Shown: positions 42,003 to 55,531 of the stretch, one piece after another | Position numbering within the stretch: position 1 is the stretch's first letter | Layout: each line of letters opens with the position of its first letter | Source: Lachnospiraceae bacterium | GTDB taxonomy: Bacteria; Bacillota; Clostridia; Lachnospirales; Lachnospiraceae | DNA: 64,000 nucleotides | Direction of reading: 5' to 3' | Assembly (NCBI GenBank): GCA_021203205.1 | Contig: JAJQBQ010000018.1 | Location: forward strand, 73,485-137,484 | Notes under the pieces: model-generated | Told to the model about the DNA's origin: nothing | Databases searched by the model: none | Seen by the model: only the letters and a program-made list of their open reading frames with translations | Position numbers and translations under genes: made by a program

Positions 42003-42908
42003 ATGAATAAAAAAGAATTTAAAGAGAAGATGGAAAAGTTACGATTTGCGAAAGAGCAGATCTCGCCGTCCGATGAGATGTTAGAGCAGTGGTCTAAGCT
42101 GCAGGATGGAGAAAGCGGAATCGCCGGTGCCAGAGCATCGGATGGAGAAAAGGGACTTTTTTTAAGAATCGCATCTATGGCAGCGGCTCTCGCGCTGGTG
42201 GTGACGGCCGTGGCTGTGACCGGCTATCTGGTTTCCCGCAATGGTGGGAACTCAGATTCAGAGATAAATGGGTCAATCGAGGGTATAAATGCAGGGACGG
42301 CAGTTGTGGACGGTGCTTCGGACGGTGTATCGGATGGCGCTACAGAGGGCACTTTGGATGATACTTCTGACGGCGCTTCGGATGATACAGATACATTAGA
42401 TGTTACGTTTGGCCAATCGGCGGAGACGTCGGACGGGGAAAATGAAGGAGAGGAGGATCCGGGCGATGCCACAGAGGGGAAGAACTTTGGAGTTGCAGAT
42501 TCCGAAGCAGATGGTTCCACCGGCATGACAGAGCTAATCAGCGGTTATGGAGACGGGAACAATTACCTTGACCTGACATCCGGCGACTTTGCGATTGTAA
42601 GCGGATATGCTGTTTGCTCCGACGCGCTGCGAGATGCCATGGAAGCGTATGGCGATACGGTCTTGTATCGTGTCGTGGTTTGTCTATTCGAAAATGGCGT
42701 GGCGACCGGAAACGGGAGGGCAGAAGCAAACCGGCTTGAGGAAGAAGGGTATACGGTTGCTTACGAGACATTCACGGATGGGAATGGCGTGAGCACGGAA
42801 TGGCTCACAATCCACGCAACCCTGGAGCAGATTGAGAAATTTGCTGTGAGTGATGCGTATGGATATATGCTGTGCCTTTATGAAGAGGTCGTCGGCTGCG
42901 ATTCGTAA
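42003..42908 (+). CDS. Predicted membrane anti-sigma factor
   Basis: A 301-residue protein directly after the sigma gene. The cytoplasmic N-terminus (about 1-50) is helical and should hold the sigma factor; one membrane segment lies near 55-80 (IASMAAALALVVTAVAV). Residues about 85-175 are an acidic repeat with Ser-Asp-Gly phrases of four-residue period (DGASDGVSDGAT). The external C-terminal domain (about 180-300) is unassigned. ATG 42003 has only a weak ribosome site, so coupling to the sigma gene is likely. The frame is open upstream to 41823, but that part overlaps the sigma gene. Confidence 0.8.
   Translation: MNKKEFKEKMEKLRFAKEQISPSDEMLEQWSKLQDGESGIAGARASDGEKGLFLRIASMAAALALVVTAVAVTGYLVSRNGGNSDSEINGSIEGINAGTAVVDGASDGVSDGATEGTLDDTSDGASDDTDTLDVTFGQSAETSDGENEGEEDPGDATEGKNFGVADSEADGSTGMTELISGYGDGNNYLDLTSGDFAIVSGYAVCSDALRDAMEAYGDTVLYRVVVCLFENGVATGNGRAEANRLEEEGYTVAYETFTDGNGVSTEWLTIHATLEQIEKFAVSDAYGYMLCLYEEVVGCDS
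42250..42495 (+). repeat. Acidic low-complexity segment in the anti-sigma gene
   Basis: About 80 codons with 12-bp-period phrases around gat-ggt-gct-tcg-type codons, encoding SDG and TDG runs. It links the membrane segment to the external domain. Confidence 0.65.
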
Positions 42909-43012
42909 TGGGAAAATGAATTTTTTAAAAAAATTCGCTCTGCATTTGACTTGCTTTTGTACGCACAAACGTGTATAATAGCTCAAAATAAATCTGAAAG
43001 GAGCGATGAATC

Positions 43013-43294
43013 ATGGCAGCAAAATCAGCCAATTTATATGCACGTATTGAGCCGGAAGTAAAAGAGCAGGCAGAGGGAATTTTATCGGCGTTAGGTATTC
43101 CTGCCTCGAATGCAATTAATATGTTTTATAAACAGATTATTCTTCACAGAGGACTTCCTTTCGAAGTAAAATTACCGAGTGTACGTCCTGTGGATGTCAG
43201 CACCCTGACTGAGACGCAGATAAATGCAGAGCTGGAGAAAGGATATGAGGATCTGCAAAACGGAAGTACCAGAACGGCAAGAAGTGTATTCTAA
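43013..43294 (+). CDS. RelB/DinJ-type antitoxin, shortened at its end
   Basis: A 93-residue DinJ-type antitoxin: NLYARIEPEVKEQAEGILS, ALGIPASNAINMFYKQII and the typical LPFEVKLPS. Relatives continue some residues beyond the RTARSVF where this frame ends. A deletion seems to have joined the antitoxin tail to the second half of the toxin gene, so the stop at 43292-43294 comes early. ATG 43013 follows AAAGGAG. Antitoxin function is likely retained in the DNA-binding half. Confidence 0.8.
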   Translation: MAAKSANLYARIEPEVKEQAEGILSALGIPASNAINMFYKQIILHRGLPFEVKLPSVRPVDVSTLTETQINAELEKGYEDLQNGSTRTARSVF

Positions 43295-43305
43295 GTCTTG
43301 ACCAT

Positions 43306-43488
43306 ATGCCGGAGCGTTTCCGCAAATATGAAAAGGAGCCGTGGAAAAGCAGAGGGCTTCATGTGGTTCCGGTAGATAATTATCTTGTTTTCTATATCGT
43401 AGATGGCAGCTTAAAAGTAGTCACGGTTATCAGAGTTATGTATGGCGGAAGGAATGTTGATGCGCAGTTAGAAAATCGTACAAATTAG
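43306..43488 (+). pseudogene. RelE/ParE-type toxin, N-terminal half deleted
   Basis: Sixty residues match the second half of a RelE/ParE toxin: MPERFRKYEKEPWKSRGL, then VVPVDNYLVFYIVDG and TVIRVMYGGRNVD. In relatives about 40 further residues precede this. Only 11 bases separate it from the antitoxin stop. The toxin should be inactive. Confidence 0.8.
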
Positions 43489-43776
43489 CAAAGGATGTAT
43501 TACGAAAAGGATATTAAGGACCAGTCGCAAAAGAAATTGTCCATTTTGCGACTGGTTCTTAATATTCTGCGATTTTTTGTGATGAGACATGCGCATACAA
43601 CACACAGCACAAGCATGCCGATGAGGAATGCCAGACTGTGTCTGGTAATGAAACGGGAAATTTTCATTATGTAAAAGAACCTCCTTTGTTCTCTCCTTGA
43701 CATTTTTACTTCATGTGCAGAAAAGGCGAGAGCAGTTGACAATGCTCGCGCCTTTTTACGTGTTATTTCGTAAAAC

Positions 43777-43923
43777 TTACGAAAATCGTTCCAATAAACC
43801 CTCCTGCAGCACCTGAGAGTAGTTAATTCCCTTTTTATCAGCCAGATTGGCCATCCACGCCGGGAGAGAAACATTCTTTCGCACTGCTCTGGTGTCAATG
43901 GATGCGCGGTAAGCGTCAAGAGG
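43777..43923 (-). pseudogene. HicB remnant, C-terminal DNA-binding part
   Basis: On the minus strand 48 codons encode the end of a HicB protein: LDAYRASIDTRAVRKNVSL, PAWMANLADKKGINYSQVL, QEGLLERFS. A stop codon (43924-43926) immediately precedes it. The closest relative in the window is the HicB at 53768. A longer minus-strand open frame (43500-43919) covers the area in the wrong frame. Confidence 0.75.
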
Positions 43924-44082
43924 TCAATTATAAAATTTGAATAAAAAAAATTAACAGGATGGGAAGAATCTTAAAAGTTAGATTTACCGTTGAAATCGAC
44001 TGTCCCGGTGCTAAAATATGTGGCCAAAAGGAGGAGTGCCTCTTAAAAAACGATCGGGAAGGGATTTTAATCAGGAAGGGTT

Positions 44083-45105
44083 ATGAATATATTATATTGC
44101 GGCGATAAAAATATCGAGGACGGGCTTCTGATTTCCGTCCTTTCTCTGCTAAATACAGCGGAGGAGGAGCTTCATATTTACGTGCTCACCATGCACCTGG
44201 AATATGAGGGAAAAGAGTGCCTGCCGGTGCGGGATGAGTTTATCGACTGGCTGGATGGAATGGTGAGGGAGAAAAACTGTCAGAAGCAAAAAAAGACGGA
44301 TGAGTTGAAATCGGCGGACGTGAAAGGCCGAATTCCGGAAAGCCAGCCAGAAAAAATGGTGACGAAAGAAGCAATTGCAGAAAGGATACAGAAGCCGGGA
44401 GCAGACGAGTCTGAGAGATGGTCAGGCATGGAAGGCGTGGAAAAGATGCCGGGCGTGAAGGAATCCTTCGTAAAAAAAATCGACCTTTCCGAAGAGTTTG
44501 CCAGAAACCTCCCCATCCCCAACATGCAGACACGCTTCACGCCCTGCTGCATGCTGCGGCTGTTTGCGGATGAGATTCCGGAGCTGCCGAACCGCATCCT
44601 GTATCTGGATACGGACATCGTGTGCCGCCGGGACATCAGCGAATTTTACCATCAGGACATGGAAGGCTTTGAACTGGCGGGGGTGCCGGATTACTATGGA
44701 AGGTGGTTTTTTCACCGGAAGCGCTGGAAATTCTGGAAGTGGGATTATTTAAATTCCGGCGTACTGCTTTTAAATATGGAAGAAATCCGAAAAACCGGCC
44801 TGTTTGCGAAGTGCCGTGACCTATGCGCTGCGAAGGAAATGTTTATGCCGGATCAGTCAGCGCTGAATAAGCTGGCAACCGCGAAAAAAATCTGCCCGCG
44901 CAGGTTTAATGACCAGAGAAAGCTGCATGAGGACACTGTGATCCAGCATTTTACCACAAGCTTTCGTTTCTTCCCGTGGATCCGCACGGTCAGCGTGAAG
45001 CCCTGGGATGTGGAGCGCATGCATGAGGTGCTGAAACTGCATGAATATGACGACCTGCTGGAGGAGTACGTGGGACTTAGGGAGAGCCGCAGAACATCAG
45101 AATAA
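44083..45105 (+). CDS. Glycosyltransferase family 8 protein
   Basis: A 340-residue GT8 enzyme. The DxD motif is in ILYLDTDIVCRRDI and the later acceptor region in MPDQSALNKL; the end has HFTTSFRFFPW. GT8 proteins transfer glucose or galactose from UDP-sugars. Residues about 58-130 form a charged low-complexity insert before FVKKIDLSEEF, absent from usual relatives. ATG 44083 follows AGGAAGG. It belongs to a group with a second GT8, an acyltransferase and a GT4, suggesting glycolipid or surface polymer synthesis. Confidence 0.87.
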   Translation: MNILYCGDKNIEDGLLISVLSLLNTAEEELHIYVLTMHLEYEGKECLPVRDEFIDWLDGMVREKNCQKQKKTDELKSADVKGRIPESQPEKMVTKEAIAERIQKPGADESERWSGMEGVEKMPGVKESFVKKIDLSEEFARNLPIPNMQTRFTPCCMLRLFADEIPELPNRILYLDTDIVCRRDISEFYHQDMEGFELAGVPDYYGRWFFHRKRWKFWKWDYLNSGVLLLNMEEIRKTGLFAKCRDLCAAKEMFMPDQSALNKLATAKKICPRRFNDQRKLHEDTVIQHFTTSFRFFPWIRTVSVKPWDVERMHEVLKLHEYDDLLEEYVGLRESRRTSE

Positions 45106-45360
45106 AAATGGCGGAACAATCCGTGAGCCGGCATCTGACACTTGCGTTATTTTTTGATTCAGGGGACATGTTAGTGTGTCCCGTGGAAGAGCGAAAAAGG
45201 ATATTCTACAGCTGTAACATCCTGCTTTCGGGCGTGGCATGGACAGTTCACACGGATTTGAGCATGAAGTAAGCGTTTTGCCTGAAATCCGACAGATTTC
45301 TCCGGTTTGTCTAAATTTGGACAATAGGAGGAAATTGTGAAAAGCGGGAGGACACATTTG

Positions 45361-45399
45361 AAACTATAATACAAGTGTACAGTCGGTTTATTATAGTTT
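45361..45399. terminator. 10-bp perfect inverted repeat
   Basis: AAACTATAAT (45361-45370) pairs with ATTATAGTTT (45390-45399). A/T-rich; it could be a weak terminator after the first GT8 gene or an operator for the next. Confidence 0.4.
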
Positions 45400-45426
45400 G
45401 TGTTCGGAAATTGTATTTGCAACGTC

Positions 45427-45554
45427 ATGGATATGCAGCATTATGGATATGCGGCATCATGGATATGAGGCGTCATGGATATGCGACGTCATAGATATGC
45501 ATCGTCATGGATTTGTGGCATCATAGATTTGTGGTGCCAGGGAGATGCAGTGTC
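45427..45554 (+). repeat. Eight-copy 16-bp tandem repeat upstream of a GT8 gene
   Basis: Eight consecutive 16-base units, consensus ATGGATATGCGGCRTC, from 45427 to 45554, the last ones degenerate. It ends about 50 bases before the GT8 start. Because 16 is not a multiple of 3 it is unlikely to be coding, and each unit would shift promoter spacing or leader length. Confidence 0.88.
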
Positions 45555-45605
45555 ATGTATTTCGATCCCGATATTGTGAAAATGAGTATGAAGAGGTAAA
45601 TATAT

Positions 45606-46622
45606 ATGAATAAAATAGAAAATGGTACATATGGGAAGCAGGCAGCTGATTTCTGTAATATTCCGGAGAAAAAGCAGGAAATCCCCGTCTTCTTCACCAT
45701 CGACGACAGCTATGCGCCGTACCTGGCCGTGGCCCTTACATCGCTGATGGAGAACGCCTCCTCGGACTACATTTATAAGATTTACGTCATTTATCAGGAA
45801 TTAAATGAGGAAAACAGGGGAAGAATTTCCCGTATGGGCAGGGATGGCTTTGACATCGAGCTGGTGCCCATGCAGAAGGGGCTGGATGATATCCGTGACC
45901 GGACGGAGAACCGGCTGCGCTGCGATTATTTCACGCTGACCATTTATTTCCGCCTGTTTCTGGCAGATATGTTCCCCCAGTATGACAAGGGCATTTATAT
46001 CGACAGCGATATCGTGGTGCCGGGGGACATCTCGAAGATGTTTGAGATCGAGCTGGGGGATAATATCGTCGGGGCCTGCCCGGATTTTTCCATCCAGGAA
46101 ATCCCGCCGCTGGTGAATTGGGTGGAGAATGCGGTGGGAGTGCCGAAGGCCGAGTACATTAATTCCGGTGTGCTTCTGATGAATTTAAAGAAGATGCGGG
46201 AAGTACGGCTGTCGAAGCATTTCCTTGGGCTCTTAAATCGCTTCCACTTTGACTGTCTCGCGCCTGACCAGGACTACCTGAACGCCATGTGCCACGGGAA
46301 GATCTGCTATCTTCCGGAATGCTGGGATGTCATGCCGAACAAGGCGAAGCCGCCGGTGGAGCAGCCGCAGCTCATCCATTACAACCTGTATGACAAGCCC
46401 TGGTGCTATGATGACGTCATGTATGAGGCGTATTTCTGGAAATACGCGTGGATGACGGAGTATTATGACGACATTGTGCGCGCGAAGGAGAATTATTCCG
46501 AGGAGCAGAAGCAGTCGGACAATGAGTGCAGAAATCGGATGGCGGAAAAAGGAGCAGTCGGCGACAGGCCTGATGTGACTTTCCGGAAGATGTACGAGCG
46601 CGGGGAGAAGATCCGGGTGTGA
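45606..46622 (+). CDS. Glycosyltransferase family 8 protein
   Basis: A 338-residue GT8: PVFFTIDDSYAPYLAVALTS at the start of the domain, DxD in IYIDSDIVVPGDI, the INSGVLLMNL segment and LAPDQDYLNAMC. A short N-terminal extension (about 25 residues) and a charged C-terminal tail (about 45 residues) flank the domain. ATG 45606 follows AAGAGG. Residues at the sugar-binding sites look complete. An uninterrupted paralogue of the GT8 at 44083. Confidence 0.9.
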   Translation: MNKIENGTYGKQAADFCNIPEKKQEIPVFFTIDDSYAPYLAVALTSLMENASSDYIYKIYVIYQELNEENRGRISRMGRDGFDIELVPMQKGLDDIRDRTENRLRCDYFTLTIYFRLFLADMFPQYDKGIYIDSDIVVPGDISKMFEIELGDNIVGACPDFSIQEIPPLVNWVENAVGVPKAEYINSGVLLMNLKKMREVRLSKHFLGLLNRFHFDCLAPDQDYLNAMCHGKICYLPECWDVMPNKAKPPVEQPQLIHYNLYDKPWCYDDVMYEAYFWKYAWMTEYYDDIVRAKENYSEEQKQSDNECRNRMAEKGAVGDRPDVTFRKMYERGEKIRV

Positions 46623-46800
46623 GAATGAGACTTGCGTAAAACCTTAAGGGCACGAATCTGGCATGTTACGGAAAGACAAGATGCCGGGAAGGTGTTTTAA
46701 GGCAGATATATGACGGGAAGATATAAAAACGAGAAACGTGTTTTGATATGACTGTGAGGGACAGCCATTCAAAAGAAGATTGAGTGAGACGGTTCTTCAC

Positions 46801-46836
46801 GCGGCGCGAAGTTCAACAAAGCTGAACTTCAATACG
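46801..46836 (+). promoter_or_regulatory. Leader hairpin shared with the ABC ATPase gene
   Basis: GAAGTTCA (46808-46815) pairs with TGAACTTC (46823-46830), with outer GGCG/CGCC pairs. It ends 25 bases before the ATG of the acyltransferase gene. A related hairpin occupies the same place before the ABC ATPase gene (minus strand, 31530-31554). Confidence 0.5.
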
Positions 46837-46855
46837 CCGAAAAGAGGAGGATCAT

Positions 46856-47734
46856 ATGATTATAGGAGAGAACAAAGAACAGGTAATCGAAAATATTAAA
46901 ACCTGCGCCGAGCGAGGCGAACTGAATGAAAAGGTGGAAGTGGATGATCCGAATATCTCGGATGCCAGAAAGCAGAAGCTGGTAAAAAAGTACGTCAAAC
47001 GCGCCGGGAAATGGCGCTATAAGCCGAACAATTACCTCGCCAGAATGCTGGCCTGGTATATCACGGCCAGAGAGAATAAGGATACGGAATTCGTCGGGCT
47101 GGAAAATCTGGAAAAAGTCAGTTCCGGCGCGGTGATTACGTGCAATCATTTTAACCCGCTGGATAACACGGCGGCAAGGAGCGTCGCGAAAAAGGCCGGA
47201 CATAAGCGCCTGTATATTGTCTGCCAGGATACGAACTATGCGATGAAGGGAATGGTGGGGTTTTTCATGCATTACGCGGACACCATCCCGATCACAGACG
47301 ATGGGGCCTATATGGAGCATGTGTTTATTCGCATTCTGAATAAGCGGCTTTCCGACGGGAATTTCGTGCTGATTTACCCGGAGCAGGAAATGTGGTACAA
47401 CTACCGCAAGCCGCGCCCGCTAAAGCGCGGCGCCTACTACTATGCGGCCCGGTGCAACGTGCCGGTGGTGTCCTGCTTTGTGGAGATCCGGGATCTGCCG
47501 GAGCAGGAGTCGGAGGAATTTTACCGGACAAAGTACGTGATCCACGTGCTGCCGCCCATCTACCCGGATCCGGACAAGACCGTGCGCGAAAACAGCTTTG
47601 ACATGATGGAGCGGGACTACCAGCAGAAGAAGGCTGCATACGAGGAAGCGTACGGGGAAGAGCTGACCTACGAATTCCGGGATGAGGACATCGCCGGGTG
47701 GATCCCGAAGGAGCAAAGACAGCAGATGGCGTAA
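46856..47734 (+). CDS. 1-acyl-sn-glycerol-3-phosphate acyltransferase-like protein (PlsC family)
   Basis: A 292-residue acyltransferase. The catalytic NHx4D motif is TCNHFNPLDN (about residue 96) and the substrate-binding motif is LIYPEQEMW (about residue 176). No clear membrane segment is visible, so it may sit at the membrane surface. ATG 46856 follows AGAGGAGG. The family transfers acyl chains to lysophosphatidic acid; in this neighbourhood the acceptor may be a glycolipid precursor. Confidence 0.85.
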   Translation: MIIGENKEQVIENIKTCAERGELNEKVEVDDPNISDARKQKLVKKYVKRAGKWRYKPNNYLARMLAWYITARENKDTEFVGLENLEKVSSGAVITCNHFNPLDNTAARSVAKKAGHKRLYIVCQDTNYAMKGMVGFFMHYADTIPITDDGAYMEHVFIRILNKRLSDGNFVLIYPEQEMWYNYRKPRPLKRGAYYYAARCNVPVVSCFVEIRDLPEQESEEFYRTKYVIHVLPPIYPDPDKTVRENSFDMMERDYQQKKAAYEEAYGEELTYEFRDEDIAGWIPKEQRQQMA

Positions 47735-47842
47735 GCCAACCAGAGGAAGATGTTTCTGATTATAAATGAGTATGTTTCATGTGATTCGCCATTGTAATGC
47801 CCGTTTGAAGATCTTTCACGCGGGTTGTACCTGAACGCAAAA

Positions 47843-47876
47843 ATCGGCTGATTTAAGTATTTTCAAATCAGCCGAT
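47843..47876. terminator. Bidirectional terminator between acyltransferase and GT4 genes
   Basis: ATCGGCTGATTT (47843-47854) pairs perfectly with AAATCAGCCGAT (47865-47876), with A-rich and T-rich flanks. Confidence 0.85.
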
Positions 47877-47963
47877 GAAAAATGAGATGGAATCAGTCTT
47901 ATGAGAGAAATTCTTTTTTCGGGAAGAAACGGTTTTCCTGAGGTTTGGCTATGTACTGCGGAA

Positions 47964-49112
47964 TCAGGAATGCGATTGTTTCTTTTGGATTGCCTTCTCA
48001 TATACATCCACAACCTTCGGCACCGTGTTCCGAATGTCGAAGGCCTCGGAAATGGCGATGGAGGAGTTTCGCATTTTCTGCACATCATCCGGGGAGGTGG
48101 AAAGAAAACGGGAGAGTGCGCCTAAAAACTGGTCGCGGTTCTCAAACATCCAGCCGTTATCGCCGGGCACCAGGACGGCGGCCAGGCATTCATCCTCCTT
48201 GCACAGGAGCGGAAGTCCTGCGGCGGCGGCCTCTATGTAGGTGAGTCCCTGCGTCTCGCTCTGGGAGGCGGAGACGAACAGGTCGCCGAGGCTGTAGTAG
48301 GAGGGAACGTCCTGCGGATTTACCATGCCCAGAAAATGAATGTTCACCTTGTCGGAAACCAGCCTCGCATCCTCTTCCAGCGTCTCACGGTACGGCCCGT
48401 CGCCGACGATGACAAAGGTGAACGGCGCACCGTCGTAATTTTCGAGATAAGCAAATATTTCCTGAAGATTTTTCTCCTTCGCGAGCCGTCCCAGGTAGAT
48501 GACCAGGGGGTGAGTTTCCGGAATGCCCAGCTCGCTTAAAACCAGGTTCCGGTGATGGGTAAATTTGTCCAGCTCCAGCCCGCTGGGGATGACCGAGATG
48601 CCGGAGTGAACGCCGTACTGCTCCAGCAGCTCGGCGGTTTTTGCCGTGGGCGCAATGACCCAGTCCACATGATTTAAAATCATGCGGGAAAATGCGCGGG
48701 CAGCCTTTTTGCCGACCCGGCGGCTCGGACAAAAGTAGTGGGTATAATCTTCATAAATGGTGTGATAAGTATGTACCAGCGGGATGGACAGCCGGTGCGC
48801 AATTTTCTTTGCCAGCGTGAAGCTGCTGAACTCACACTGGGAATGGATCACATCCGGTTTCCATTTTATGATCTGATCCAGCAGCTCGGCGTGAATGCGC
48901 AGGCGAAGCCTTGCGTTTGGGTAGATGGCCTCCGCCCGCACGGAGCCTACATAGAAAACATTGCCGCGGCGGTAAGATCGGCGGCTCCCGGACAGGGTCA
49001 GCACCATCACCTCGTGGCCCTCTTTTTCCAGTTCGTGCTGCAGATTCAGGATCGAGGTCACCACACCGTTGATCACCGGGGCGTACCAGTCAGATGTAAT
49101 CAGAATCTTCAT
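47964..49112 (-). CDS. Glycosyltransferase family 4 (glycolipid-type)
   Basis: A 382-residue GT4 enzyme of GT-B fold. The N-terminal Rossmann domain begins MKILITSDWYAPVINGVVTS; the C-terminal domain has IYLGRLAKEKNL, VIVGDGPYRETLE and the EX7E-type SQSETQGLTYIEAAAAG. The sequence resembles diacylglycerol glucosyltransferases of Gram-positives. ATG 49112 follows GGAGAG; an open frame upstream to 49217 is not conserved-looking. Convergent to the acyltransferase gene, it may finish a shared glycolipid route. Confidence 0.88.
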   Translation of the reverse strand: MKILITSDWYAPVINGVVTSILNLQHELEKEGHEVMVLTLSGSRRSYRRGNVFYVGSVRAEAIYPNARLRLRIHAELLDQIIKWKPDVIHSQCEFSSFTLAKKIAHRLSIPLVHTYHTIYEDYTHYFCPSRRVGKKAARAFSRMILNHVDWVIAPTAKTAELLEQYGVHSGISVIPSGLELDKFTHHRNLVLSELGIPETHPLVIYLGRLAKEKNLQEIFAYLENYDGAPFTFVIVGDGPYRETLEEDARLVSDKVNIHFLGMVNPQDVPSYYSLGDLFVSASQSETQGLTYIEAAAAGLPLLCKEDECLAAVLVPGDNGWMFENRDQFLGALSRFLSTSPDDVQKMRNSSIAISEAFDIRNTVPKVVDVYEKAIQKKQSHS

Positions 49113-51815
<2,703 letters not shown>

Positions 51816-51996
51816 TGACGTTATAGTGGGGATTTTACGAATTACTGATTTTATGAAGTTTTTGCCGGAGCTTTTGTGTGCAGCAGTATGATTTCAGCAG
51901 CCTGCGAGGAAAAGATCGTATATGACAACTACAGTTTAATAATGCTGCAGATGGAAGGCTGATATTGAGAAATGTAATATAAAAATTCTGCAATAG

Positions 51997-53715
<1,719 letters not shown>

Positions 53716-53726
53716 AATAAAAAAGT

Positions 53727-53761
53727 AAAGCCACCCGGAGTTGTAGTATCCAGGTGGCTTT
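53727..53761 (+). terminator. Terminator after the GH1 gene
   Basis: AAAGCCACC (53727-53735) pairs with GGTGGCTTT (53753-53761). It lies between two converging genes (GH1 and hicB). Confidence 0.75.
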
Positions 53762-53767
53762 CCGGAG

Positions 53768-54169
53768 TTATTCGTTTGTCTGAGCTGTGGCGAGGAGGGC
53801 ATCCTGAAGAATTTTAGAGAAATTCAGGTTGTGTTTTTCACCATATGTGTTCAACCAGGCTGGGATTGTGATATTCTTCCTGACTGTTTTTGAACCATAT
53901 TTTGCAGCATAGGCATCCAAATCTAATACCAGTAGGTTCACAAAGCTACCTGCCGGGAAAATAAGATCCTGAAATTCGCTGGGGGCAGGATAATCATTTC
54001 CGTCTTCGATTTCATCCAGAATCCATCCGCTGGCAGCATCTTCACCCATTTCAATAGCTTCAATTAAACTGCTGCCTTCTGTGACACAGCCAGGTAAATC
54101 AGGAACTTCAACAGTATAACCGTGGGATCCCTTAAAAGGTGTAAAAATAGCCGGATACACAAGTTTCAT
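53768..54169 (-). CDS. Solitary HicB-family antitoxin
   Basis: A 133-residue HicB: MKLVYPAIFTPFKGSHGYTV, VPDLPGCVTEGSSL, and a C-terminal helix-rich domain of ribbon-helix-helix type (RKNITIPAWLNTYGEKHNLN). ATG 54169 follows TGGAGG. There is no hicA next to it: 27 bases upstream on the same strand ends the hydrolase gene. It could be an orphan antitoxin or a regulator. Confidence 0.85.
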   Translation of the reverse strand: MKLVYPAIFTPFKGSHGYTVEVPDLPGCVTEGSSLIEAIEMGEDAASGWILDEIEDGNDYPAPSEFQDLIFPAGSFVNLLVLDLDAYAAKYGSKTVRKNITIPAWLNTYGEKHNLNFSKILQDALLATAQTNE

Positions 54170-54196
54170 AAATAATGCCTCCAATTTTGCTGGGAA

Positions 54197-55531
54197 CTAA
54201 ATAAATTCCAGGCATCCCCGCAAAAATTTCTCCACCGTCGCGTCGTCTGACCGGAAAATCTCATGCTTCGCGCCCGCCATGCGCACGAAGCGCACATCCT
54301 CCGATCTTGTCTGCGGAGAGTCTGCCGCAGAAGGATGCTTTTCAGATACATCATCCTTCCCACCGCCGTACACTGTAGCGGCAGTTTCGGGGGTCTGCCG
54401 GGCCTTCGCCAGTTTATGGATGAACCTCACCTGCTCGTCTTTTGACACCACATTGTCATGCTCCGCCTGCACGAGCATAACAGGATCCTCGATCATCTGC
54501 CATGCGTCGTCCATGAGGAAGCGGTTTAAGCGGATCGCTTCCCGCAGCCATCCGTAGGACGCGGCGTACATTTGAAAAAGCGGCTCGGTGTCTGTTTTTA
54601 CCTTATACCAGGCATGCCTTGCGGCCGAGGTGGCGCAGCTTGTCTCCAGTGTTTCCTTTCCGTCGTACCCATGCTGCCCAATGACATATTCTGTCTCTTT
54701 ACCTGCCGCGCACATGGCTGCCACGATCCCCTTTGCGATGGGCCACGGCACCACGCCGGTGAGAGGGCGGACCATTGGCGAGGAGAGCACAACTTTGGAA
54801 AACAGATGCGGCTCTTTCGCGGTCAGCGCCGCGCCGATCCCGCCGCCCATGGAGTGGGCAAAGAGGTAGAGAGGGAGGGACAGGCTGACTTCATTCTCCT
54901 GGGAAGAGTCTCTGCTGTGAATTGTCTTGCCGGAATCTGCCCCGGAGGAGCCAGGGAGCCCGGCATCTGAAGTATCGGCATTCGAATTGTAGGGATTCAT
55001 CCCGGAAGATGTAAGGATCGTTTTGTCAGAGGTGCGGCCACCTGACCAATATTTTTTCGCGGTTAACGCGATAAATTTCAAATCGTCCACATACCTCTGC
55101 CAGCTGTCCACATACACGAGGGAAGGGTCGCCCTCTACGAGCCGGTACGTCCGACCGTGCCCGCAGTGCTCCGGGATACACACGTGGTAGCCGGCTCTTA
55201 AGAAATGATAAATGACTTCGAAATATTTGTCCGCCGACTCGGTGAAGCCGTGGGAGATGAGGATGATGCCTTTGACGGTTCCCGATGAGGACGTTTTTTT
55301 GAAATCTTCGGTTTTAGTTTTGCAGGCTCCGGCGACATCGGATGGAGAGGATTCGGGATCGTCCGGAACACTTGAAGCGCTGCTATCAGTGTTGCAGGGG
55401 CCTGCGGTGTAAAAGGCACAGTAAATTTGCTTTCCAGGCTCGCGCTCCAGGTACTGTTCCTCCCGGCGAGGGAGTATGTATGGGAGAACGCGCTCTTCCA
55501 TATATTTTTGATAATTATCTTCTGGTTTCAT
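54197..55531 (-). CDS. Alpha/beta hydrolase (lysophospholipase/monoglyceride lipase type) with hydrophilic inserts
   Basis: A 444-residue hydrolase. The oxyanion-region motif is ILISHGFTESADKY, the nucleophile elbow AHSMGGGIG (Ser about residue 226), the acid VQAEHDNVV and the catalytic His AGAKHEIF. The family is normally about 310 residues; three low-complexity blocks account for the excess: about 43-82 (Ser/Asp/Thr-rich), about 172-214 (Ser/Asn/Asp-rich) and about 391-413. ATG 55531 has a weak GGAAT ribosome site. It sits with hicB downstream on the same strand. Substrate unknown, probably a lipid ester. Confidence 0.85.
   Translation of the reverse strand: MKPEDNYQKYMEERVLPYILPRREEQYLEREPGKQIYCAFYTAGPCNTDSSASSVPDDPESSPSDVAGACKTKTEDFKKTSSSGTVKGIILISHGFTESADKYFEVIYHFLRAGYHVCIPEHCGHGRTYRLVEGDPSLVYVDSWQRYVDDLKFIALTAKKYWSGGRTSDKTILTSSGMNPYNSNADTSDAGLPGSSGADSGKTIHSRDSSQENEVSLSLPLYLFAHSMGGGIGAALTAKEPHLFSKVVLSSPMVRPLTGVVPWPIAKGIVAAMCAAGKETEYVIGQHGYDGKETLETSCATSAARHAWYKVKTDTEPLFQMYAASYGWLREAIRLNRFLMDDAWQMIEDPVMLVQAEHDNVVSKDEQVRFIHKLAKARQTPETAATVYGGGKDDVSEKHPSAADSPQTRSEDVRFVRMAGAKHEIFRSDDATVEKFLRGCLEFI

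Noticed and set aside
43500..43919. An intact 139-residue minus-strand gene
   Set aside because: It mixes a wrong-frame reading of the HicB remnant with unrelated sequence; the HicB signal is in another frame (43777-43923).
45427..45554. CRISPR array
   Set aside because: The units are 16 bp, contiguous and degenerate; there are no spacers or cas genes.
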